From: Bifidobacterium breve | GTDB lineage: Bacteria; Actinomycetota; Acidimicrobiia; Acidimicrobiales; Ilumatobacteraceae | Assembly (NCBI GenBank): GCA_943325435.2 | Contig: CALPPK020000102.1 | Location: 1 to 5,543, forward strand | Direction: 5' to 3' | Length of the DNA stretch: 5,543 nt | Shown here: in pieces, positions 1 through 4,634 of the stretch | Layout of the letters: each line of letters starts with the position of its first letter | How positions within the stretch are numbered: the first letter of the stretch is position 1 | Program-made: the position numbers and the translations under genes | The notes under the pieces: generated by a model | The model's database searches: none | What the model saw: only the letters and a program-made list of their open reading frames with translations | What the model was told of the DNA's origin: nothing

Positions 1-90
1 CACTTCAGCCAAACTCAATGGGCGCGTAACAAGCGCATTCATCACCACAAAGGCCTTGTCGAGAACTCCGACTCCTGATACGCTGTCCAT
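1..90 (-). CDS. IclR-family transcriptional regulator, N-terminal fragment (NdgR/LtbR-like)
   Basis: Seen: an open minus-strand frame starts at the ATG at 90-88 and runs 30 codons off the left edge. It begins [14 protein letters not shown] and continues with [12 protein letters not shown]. This matches the start of IclR proteins, where a short 'SGVGVLDKA' lead-in precedes the first helices of the winged helix-turn-helix ('RPLSLAEL' type). Known: in many Actinobacteria an IclR regulator (NdgR in Streptomyces, LtbR in Corynebacterium) is divergent from leuCD and controls leucine and other amino-acid synthesis genes. Inferred: this is that orthologue and it acts on the shared 47-bp control region. 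No Shine-Dalgarno sequence precedes the ATG, while a TANNNT box (TACACT) ends 9 bases before it, so the transcript may be leaderless or nearly so. The rest of the DNA-binding domain and the whole effector domain lie outside the window, so the exact orthologue cannot be fixed. Confidence 0.82.
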   Translation of the reverse strand, partial: MDSVSGVGVLDKAFVVMNALVTRPLSLAEV

Positions 91-94
91 TAGT

Positions 95-110
95 TGGGAA
101 GTGTATCCCA
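95..110. promoter_or_regulatory. Candidate operator palindrome between the divergent iclR-type gene and leuC
   Basis: TGGGA, six bases, then TCCCA forms a perfect 5-bp inverted repeat in the short divergent gap. The spacer AGTGTA reads TACACT on the minus strand, a good -10 box for the regulator gene. The right arm directly abuts the TATATT box proposed for leuC. A dimer bound here could block both promoters. Assignment to the neighbouring IclR protein is inference from position and symmetry; I cannot compare it with a known binding motif here. Confidence 0.45.
100..105 (-). promoter_or_regulatory. Probable -10 element of the IclR-type regulator gene
   Basis: On the minus strand this reads TACACT, fitting the actinobacterial TANNNT -10 pattern. 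It ends 9 bases before the ATG at 90. Transcription would start at or just before the start codon, agreeing with the absence of a ribosome binding site. No convincing -35 box is seen 17 bases upstream. Confidence 0.45.
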
Positions 111-116
111 TATATT
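111..116 (+). promoter_or_regulatory. Probable -10 element of the leuCD promoter
   Basis: TATATT is a near-consensus -10 hexamer 21 bases before the leuC ATG. Transcription would start around 122-124, giving a leader of about 15 bases that still includes the ribosome binding site. The expected -35 position (about 87-94) holds no good match, so the promoter may be weak or depend on a regulator bound at the adjacent palindrome. Confidence 0.4.
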
Positions 117-120
117 GAGA

Positions 121-132
121 TTCCGAAAGGAA
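121..132 (+). promoter_or_regulatory. leuC ribosome binding site within a small inverted repeat
   Basis: TTCC-GAAA-GGAA contains the Shine-Dalgarno sequence AAAGGA, six to seven bases before the leuC ATG, which supports the start at 138. The four-base arms could fold over a GAAA (GNRA-type) loop and tie up the GGAA part. A 4-bp stem alone is weak. If transcription starts near 123, the left arm would be partly missing from the mRNA, so a regulatory role is doubtful. Confidence 0.5.
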
Positions 133-137
133 CCCCT

Positions 138-1541
138 ATGTCGAATCCAATGACTCTCGCGCAAAAAGTATGGGACCAACATGTCGTGCACAGCGCTGCA
201 GGAGATGCAGACCTGCTCTACATCGATCTTCACCTTGTTCATGAAGTAACAAGTCCACAGGCATTTGATGGCCTACGCCTCACTGGCCGCCCGCTGCGCC
301 GTCCTGACCTCACTGTTGCAACTGAAGACCACAACGTGCCAACAGCTGATATTCATTTGCCAATTGCTGATCCAATCTCTGCAAAGCAAGTGCAAGTACT
401 TCGTGACAATGCTGCTGAGTACGGATTCACGCTGTTTCCTATGGGAGACCCAAATCAGGGAATCGTTCACGTCATCGGACCAGAACAAGGTCGCACTCTT
501 CCCGGCATGACAATTGTCTGCGGAGATAGTCACACAGCAACTCATGGTGCGTTCGGCGCACTTGCATTCGGAATCGGCACCAGCGAAGTGGAACATGTTC
601 TTGCAACACAGACACTTCCCCAGTCACGTCCGAAATGGATGTCAATCACTGTTGAAGGTGACGCACCAGAAGGCGTCACTGCGAAAGACATCATCCTTGC
701 CATCATCGGCAAAATTGGAACAGGCGGCGGCATTGGCCACGTCATCGAATATCGCGGTTCTGCGATTCGCGCACTTTCAATGGAAGGCCGCATGACGGTC
801 TGCAACATGAGCATCGAAGCCGGGGCAAAAGCCGGTCTGATTGCACCAGACGAAACGACATTTGAATACCTCAAGGGTCGCGAGCATGCACCGAAGGGCG
901 CCGATTGGGATGCAGCGGTCGCTGCGTGGAAAAACCTTCGTACAGACGATGGCGCAAAGTTCGATGTTGAAGTCGTCATTGACGCAACCACATTGTCTCC
1001 ACATGTCAGCTGGGGAACAAACCCTGCTCAAGTTCTTCCCATCAACGGAATCATTCCGTCGCCTGCAGATGCACCAGATGAAACAAGTGCCAACACAATT
1101 AGTCGTGCACTTGAATACATGGGACTTACTGCCGGCATGAACATGCGTGACGTTCCTGTTGACACTGTGTTCATCGGTTCATGCACGAATGGTCGTATTG
1201 AAGACATTCGTGCAGCGGCTGCCGTATTCAAAGGACGAACTGTCACAGTGAAACGCGCAATGGTTGTTCCCGGCAGTCATGCAGTGCGCAACCAAGCAAT
1301 CGCTGAAGGACTCGACAAGATTCTCATCGCAGCTGGTGTGGATTTTCGTGAACCAGGATGCAGCATGTGCCTTGCAATGAACCCAGACAAGTTGGCACCA
1401 GGCGAACGCGCTGCCAGCACAAGCAACAGAAACTTTGAAGGGCGTCAAGGTCGCGGTGGTCGCACACACCTTGTCTCCCCCGCCGTCGCTGCAGCAACCG
1501 CTGTTGCCGGACATTTCGCAAGCCCAGGAGATTTGAAATGA
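138..1541 (+). CDS. leuC: 3-isopropylmalate dehydratase large subunit
   Basis: LeuC with LeuD isomerises 2-isopropylmalate to 3-isopropylmalate in the cytoplasm, the second step specific to leucine synthesis. The 467 residues match the usual family length. The aconitase-type core is complete: TEDHNVPT at 62-69, [12 protein letters not shown] at 129-140, and three cysteines for the [4Fe-4S] cluster, Cys349 in GSCTNGR plus Cys408 and Cys411 in PGCSMC. The substrate-site stretch [12 protein letters not shown] is at 427-438. The ATG at 138 is preceded by AAAGGA at good spacing. A second Met at residue 5 lacks its own site. The stop overlaps the leuD start (ATGA), so the two subunits are probably translated coupled and made in matched amounts. 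Regulation is likely by the divergent IclR-type gene, by analogy with other Actinobacteria. No disrupted motif is seen. Confidence 0.98.
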   Translation: MSNPMTLAQKVWDQHVVHSAAGDADLLYIDLHLVHEVTSPQAFDGLRLTGRPLRRPDLTVATEDHNVPTADIHLPIADPISAKQVQVLRDNAAEYGFTLFPMGDPNQGIVHVIGPEQGRTLPGMTIVCGDSHTATHGAFGALAFGIGTSEVEHVLATQTLPQSRPKWMSITVEGDAPEGVTAKDIILAIIGKIGTGGGIGHVIEYRGSAIRALSMEGRMTVCNMSIEAGAKAGLIAPDETTFEYLKGREHAPKGADWDAAVAAWKNLRTDDGAKFDVEVVIDATTLSPHVSWGTNPAQVLPINGIIPSPADAPDETSANTISRALEYMGLTAGMNMRDVPVDTVFIGSCTNGRIEDIRAAAAVFKGRTVTVKRAMVVPGSHAVRNQAIAEGLDKILIAAGVDFREPGCSMCLAMNPDKLAPGERAASTSNRNFEGRQGRGGRTHLVSPAVAAATAVAGHFASPGDLK

Positions 1542-2125
1542 AATCAGTACATATCGTCACAGGTCGTGCAGTGCCCTTGAAGCGCAGCGACGTTGATACC
1601 GACCAAATCATTCCTGCAGAGTGGCTAAAGCGCGTCGAGCGCACCGGCTTTGAAGCAGGTTTGTTCTCAACATGGCGCGATGACCGCAGTTTCGTACTGA
1701 ACGATGAGAAGTATTCCGGTGCGACAATTCTTGTTGCTGGACCAAGCTTTGGCGTTGGTTCTTCACGCGAACATGCAGTGTGGGCAATTCAGCAATACGG
1801 GTTTGATGCAGTAATTGCGCCAAGCTTTTCTGACATTTTCCGTAACAACTGCACAAAGAATGGTCTTGCACCAGTCATCTTGCCTCAAGCCGCAGTAGAG
1901 AAACTGTGGGAACTGATCGAAGCTGATTCAACAACTGAAATCACTGTTGATATGGAACGCCTCACAGTAGAAGTGCCATCAGCTGGTTTCAAAGAGAGCT
2001 TCCCAATGGACGCGCCAACTCAGCACCGCTTCTTGAATGGACTTGATGACATCGGCATCACCATGACGCACGCTGATGACATCACGTCATACGAAAAAAA
2101 TCGCCCAGCCTGGCTGAAGCGCTAA
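1538..2125 (+). CDS. leuD: 3-isopropylmalate dehydratase small subunit
   Basis: LeuD is the swivelling-domain partner of LeuC and helps form the isopropylmalate site. The 195 residues are normal for bacterial LeuD. Visible hallmarks are [15 protein letters not shown] at 18-32, the [10 protein letters not shown] loop at 74-83 preceded by GPSFGV, and [16 protein letters not shown] at 95-110. The tail '[19 protein letters not shown]' followed by RPAWLKR is typical of actinobacterial LeuD. The start ATG overlaps the leuC stop, and AGGAG at 1526-1530 lies seven bases upstream, inside leuC, which settles the start. The TAA stop overlaps the stop of the convergent secreted-protein gene by 4 bp. In many Actinobacteria a gene for an HU-type DNA-binding protein follows leuD; here it does not. 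Confidence 0.97.
   Translation: MKSVHIVTGRAVPLKRSDVDTDQIIPAEWLKRVERTGFEAGLFSTWRDDRSFVLNDEKYSGATILVAGPSFGVGSSREHAVWAIQQYGFDAVIAPSFSDIFRNNCTKNGLAPVILPQAAVEKLWELIEADSTTEITVDMERLTVEVPSAGFKESFPMDAPTQHRFLNGLDDIGITMTHADDITSYEKNRPAWLKR
2094..2118 (-). terminator. Candidate intrinsic terminator of the secreted-protein gene, inside the leuD end
   Basis: Read on the minus strand, four bases beyond the TAG stop of the 628-residue gene: TTCAGC, loop CAG, GCTGGG, then CGA and seven T. The stem has four Watson-Crick and two G-U pairs and is followed by a clear U-tract, so it fits an intrinsic terminator, though a modest one. The T run is also the AAAAAAA of the leuD codons for Glu-Lys-Asn, so coding alone could explain it. 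Confidence 0.42.
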
Positions 2126-4008
2126 CTGATAACAATTTTTACAGTGCTGCGCTTGGTCTTTGGACGCGGCGCTGCTTTTGTTTTCTTTGGCGTCACATAA
2201 ACCGAGAGTGAGCAGGTCCCCTTTGCTAACGCCTTAACAGTGCGTTGGCCTGAGACAGAACACTTCTTCTTCGATGAAGAAGATACGACGACTCGAACAC
2301 TTGCACCGGACGGAATTTTGATTCCATTCTTCTTCGCCGCTGAAATTACCGTCGTGGTCTTGCCAACCTTGACCTTGGGGTAGATGGTTGGTTTTGTAGT
2401 CCCACCAAGCGGGTTAGTTGTGGCTACTTCTTTCTGAAGAAGTCTCACTTTGATTGTCGGCGCGGAATGAGTAAATCCCTTGGCCGAAAAAGAAAACCAT
2501 CCGTTGCTATAGGTGAAAGCCGTAGTCGCTGCTTTTGCGGCACCATCTTCTCCAGAAACAGACACAGACGCTTCAGCCGTTGGATCAGAAACTCCGTATA
2601 GACAATTCGCAATGTCCGAGCGGAGGATCAAGTTGTACTGACCATTGAACGGAGTTACCCCGTCTTTTTCGAAATGCAATGCTGCAACTTTGTAGTTCAA
2701 AGTTGATGCTGCAGAGTCAAAGGTTGGTGGACCCTCTGAATAAGCCGATGCATTTGTTGCAACTATTCCTGTCACACCTACACCGTTCTTAATGCAAGCA
2801 GGTGCGCTTTGCATCTCTCCGTAACTCAGGGTGCGCACGCTCCACTGTGATGGCATCGCAGCGGCTGTTTCTTTCAGAAATCCGGACCATAATTTGATCA
2901 GTTCGAAGGCTTCATTGCTGAATGCTGTCGGACCCAAAATGATATTGCGCTCTGCAACGGACATAGTTAGATATCCGCCTTGAGCTTCCTCTGGGTGCCG
3001 GGTACCGCAACGTACGTTCGCACACTTTGCAGTGAATGATTCTTGAATAGCAGTCGGCAAATCTGCCCATTGCCCTACTCCAGAAATAGTCGGAACTTTC
3101 GTTGGGTTCGCCACAATATTGATCGTGGTCACGTTGTTCACACGATCAATCGATGCAACGGGGTCCTGCATACGGCCGTGTAGCCAGCCAGATGGTGAAG
3201 TAGAAAGGCGAACTTTCAGTGCAAATTTTACGCCAGCAGGAAATGCGTGCTTAAGAGCGCATTTTCCATTTTCGCCCCAGTTGGCGCAACGAATACCCGC
3301 ATCTTGATCTGCTGCAACGCCTGCAAACCCGAGAGTGGTCTTTCCATCCAATCCAACTTCTTCACGAAATGTATCCATGCAATGCCCGTTGATTCGAGCA
3401 TCACAGGTTGTCTGGAAAATACTGACCGGAGTGACACTCGCAAAGAACGATCTTGTTGGTTTTAAAGCGTCGCCGTTTACTTTTGAACCCACGACTTGCA
3501 CTGTGACTTCGTAGTCGGAGCCAAAAGCATGAGGAGCACCGGTCATTGTCCACAAACTCGGTGGGCCGCCACTTGGCACGCCCTCTGATGGCGATCCGAC
3601 AAAATCCGTTACTCCTTGGAGTGGGAAATACTGCTTAAAGACTCCTGCTACAGAAGTTCCATCAGCCAAAGTTCCGGTCACACCCTCAATGCAGTCGACT
3701 ACGACAACATCAGTACATGGTCCAAGTACTGCACGAAATGTATAACCGGCCGACGATGAACAAGCTGCAGTCGATGCGGAGGTGCAGATTTTCTGCCCAG
3801 TGGAGTCTGATCCAATCAGAACTGAGACATTGTCTCGTAATCCTGAAACTTCATCTAACTCGAAGCCGTGCAGCCCCGCTATGGCAGAAAATTGACTTGG
3901 CCACTGCTCGTCTTCAGTTACCCCTACAGCGATAGCTCCACTCGATACCGTGAACATCGACATAATCAATGAACACACAATCATTAGCCCGAATTTTTTA
4001 TTCTTCAT
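2122..4008 (-). CDS. Secreted cysteine-paired protein of unknown function with Ig-like C-terminus
   Basis: I do not recognise a functional family. Seen: 628 residues starting MKNKKFGLMIVCSLIMSM, a clear signal peptide with likely cleavage near AIA at 25-27. The mature chain has 14 cysteines. Ten form close pairs: 75/83, 98/106 and 202/210 (seven residues between), 241/250 and 329/334. The others are 405, 469, 583 and 599. The even count suggests extracellular disulfides. Residues about 241-285 contain CANWGENGKC and GWLHGRMQDP. Residues about 545-605 resemble the last strands of an Ig-like repeat (VKALAKGTC then VYVTPKK), ending in a basic Lys/Pro-rich stretch at 608-620 and KIVIS. No LPXTG motif or C-terminal membrane helix is seen, so it may be released or held by charge. 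The start is supported by AGAGG nine bases upstream, with AGGA closer in. Inferred role: cell-surface or exported structural or binding protein. The gene lies 44 bp downstream of the coiled-coil gene. Confidence 0.88.
   Translation of the reverse strand: MKNKKFGLMIVCSLIMSMFTVSSGAIAVGVTEDEQWPSQFSAIAGLHGFELDEVSGLRDNVSVLIGSDSTGQKICTSASTAACSSSAGYTFRAVLGPCTDVVVVDCIEGVTGTLADGTSVAGVFKQYFPLQGVTDFVGSPSEGVPSGGPPSLWTMTGAPHAFGSDYEVTVQVVGSKVNGDALKPTRSFFASVTPVSIFQTTCDARINGHCMDTFREEVGLDGKTTLGFAGVAADQDAGIRCANWGENGKCALKHAFPAGVKFALKVRLSTSPSGWLHGRMQDPVASIDRVNNVTTINIVANPTKVPTISGVGQWADLPTAIQESFTAKCANVRCGTRHPEEAQGGYLTMSVAERNIILGPTAFSNEAFELIKLWSGFLKETAAAMPSQWSVRTLSYGEMQSAPACIKNGVGVTGIVATNASAYSEGPPTFDSAASTLNYKVAALHFEKDGVTPFNGQYNLILRSDIANCLYGVSDPTAEASVSVSGEDGAAKAATTAFTYSNGWFSFSAKGFTHSAPTIKVRLLQKEVATTNPLGGTTKPTIYPKVKVGKTTTVISAAKKNGIKIPSGASVRVVVSSSSKKKCSVSGQRTVKALAKGTCSLSVYVTPKKTKAAPRPKTKRSTVKIVIS
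2146..2188 (+). terminator. Weak candidate terminator of leuCD, inside the 3' end of the convergent gene
   Basis: Twenty bases past the leuD stop, GCTGCGC (2146-2152) can pair with GCGCTGC (2169-2175), leaving one U-U mismatch and a 16-base loop. TTTTGTTTTCTTT follows immediately. The long loop and mismatch make it weaker than a textbook terminator, and the T-rich part also encodes lysine on the other strand. It is the best candidate seen downstream of leuD. Confidence 0.33.
2265..2283 (-). repeat. Perfect inverted repeat in the coding sequence (8-bp arms)
   Basis: TCTTCTTC-GAT-GAAGAAGA is a perfect 8-bp inverted repeat with a three-base centre. On the coding strand it falls in the Ser-Ser-Ser-Ser-Lys-Lys-Lys run at residues 576-582. 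It can fold as an mRNA hairpin but is easily explained by TCT/TCA and AAG codons. Confidence 0.5.
2426..2443 (-). repeat. Second perfect inverted repeat in the same gene (7-bp arms)
   Basis: ACTTCTT-TCTG-AAGAAGT is a perfect 7-bp inverted repeat with a four-base loop, covering the Leu-Leu-Gln-Lys-Glu-Val codons near residues 523-528. It shares the CTTCTT/AAGAAG words with the repeat about 160 bases away. No U-tract follows on either strand, so it is not a terminator. Confidence 0.45.
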
Positions 4009-4052
4009 AGTTCCTAACCTCTGTTACTTGTCGTTTTTTCCTACGTGCATCA

Positions 4053-4559
4053 CTAGCCCCATTTGAGTCCGGCGAACATCAGACCGTTGAGGGCTGTCAT
4101 CACCGTGATGATCTTCAAGGTTTGCGAATTCAAGGCCTTGTATATCTCAGCGCGAAGCTCAGCCATCTCGAGTCGTAGATCGCTACGGAGTTCAGCCATC
4201 TCCGAGCGCAATTCAGTGCGCAACTCAGCCATCTCCGAGCGCAATTCAGTGCGCAAATCAGCCATCTCTGACCGCAATTCAGTGCGCAACTCAGCCATGT
4301 CAGACCGCATCTCTGTACGAAATTCAGTCATCTCTGACCGCAATTCAGTGCGCAGGTCAACCATGTCAGAGCGCAAATCAGTACGCAATTCAGCCATGTC
4401 GGTATGCATCGCGACTTGAAAGACCACGAGATCATCTTTGGAAACGATGCCGGCGATGCCGCCATACGGAAGATGTTCCATCAGAATTGTCGCCTCCTCG
4501 CCTATTAGACCTTGTAATCGATGCGCCAATTTAAGTCTGTCGCGCTCGTTCACCACCAT
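4053..4559 (-). CDS. Small coiled-coil protein with tandem 11-residue repeats and C-terminal membrane segment
   Basis: Function unknown. From the ATG at 4559 the protein has 168 residues in three parts. Residues 1-43 form a head with RDRLKLAHRLQGLIGEE, MEHLPYGG and SKDDL, a layout I associate with small actinobacterial coiled-coil proteins (ILMEHLPxxG...KDDL). Residues 55-142 are eight 11-residue repeats of the type MAELRTELRSE, with hydrophobic residues at positions 1, 4 and 8 of each unit; the pattern continues back in degenerate form to about residue 44. This 3-4-4 spacing is that of a hendecad coiled coil, rich in Glu/Arg pairs. Residues about 148-165 (LKIITVMTALNGLMFAGL) are a short hydrophobic segment near the end, likely a tail anchor with the coil in the cytoplasm. 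The architecture recalls DUF1640-like and Borrelia Bdr proteins, without evidence of homology. A GTG 17 codons upstream (4610) keeps the frame open but lacks a ribosome binding site, so the shorter form is preferred. Confidence 0.8.
   Translation of the reverse strand: MVVNERDRLKLAHRLQGLIGEEATILMEHLPYGGIAGIVSKDDLVVFQVAMHTDMAELRTDLRSDMVDLRTELRSEMTEFRTEMRSDMAELRTELRSEMADLRTELRSEMAELRTELRSEMAELRSDLRLEMAELRAEIYKALNSQTLKIITVMTALNGLMFAGLKWG
4134..4397 (-). repeat. Eight tandem 33-bp coding repeats
   Basis: Eight consecutive 33-bp units encode the 11-residue coiled-coil repeats. By direct comparison, the units at 4200-4232 and 4233-4265 differ at one base, and the unit at 4266-4298 differs from the first of these at two. 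The outer units (4134-4166, 4167-4199, 4299-4331) are more diverged. Such similarity points to fairly recent tandem duplication in the centre of the array, and copy number may vary between strains. Confidence 0.9.
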
Positions 4560-4563
4560 ACAT

Positions 4564-4569
4564 CTCCGT
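4564..4569 (-). promoter_or_regulatory. Ribosome binding site that selects the coiled-coil gene start
   Basis: ACGGAG on the minus strand ends four bases before the ATG at 4559-4557. The upstream in-frame GTG at 4610-4608 has no purine-rich site before it. The spacing is slightly short but acceptable, and this is the main reason for choosing the 168-residue form. Confidence 0.55.
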
Positions 4570-4576
4570 TCCGTAA

Positions 4577-4590
4577 TGGTTCGATAACCA
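4577..4590. repeat. Inverted repeat upstream of the coiled-coil gene
   Basis: TGGTT-CGAT-AACCA is a perfect 5-bp inverted repeat, 17 bases upstream of the preferred start codon and inside the 75-bp gap between helicase and coiled-coil genes. It could be an operator or a small leader hairpin. No bound protein can be named. A second small palindrome, CGCA-ATTAG-TGCG, lies at 4611-4623 with no T-run after it on either strand. Confidence 0.35.
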
Positions 4591-4634
4591 GAACTAACCG
4601 AGATGTGCACCGCAATTAGTGCGTTGTGGAAGGA

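Noticed and set aside
542..991. Minus-strand open frame of 149 codons inside leuC
   Set aside because: It is antisense to well-conserved LeuC sequence; no domain is recognisable.
2122..2125. Stop-codon overlap as a sign of a frameshifted or misassembled gene
   Set aside because: Both proteins have natural ends: LeuD ends in its typical tail and length, and the minus-strand protein ends after a complete strand-like segment.
3985..4000. T-rich run (AATTTTTTATTC) read as a plus-strand terminator
   Set aside because: No GC-rich stem precedes it, and it corresponds to the lysine codons of the signal peptide start on the minus strand.
4134..4397. Tandem 33-bp repeats as a CRISPR array
   Set aside because: The units are contiguous with no unique spacers, stay in frame and encode a coiled coil.
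4063..4419. Plus-strand open frame of 118 codons, serine/arginine rich, opposite the coiled-coil gene
   Set aside because: It is the antisense reading of the 33-bp repeats; the periodic sequence keeps the opposite frame open. It has no recognisable domain.
4560..4610. Longer coiled-coil protein starting at GTG 4610
   Set aside because: No ribosome binding site precedes the GTG, the extra 17 residues do not look like the head domain, and the ATG at 4559 has ACGGAG upstream.
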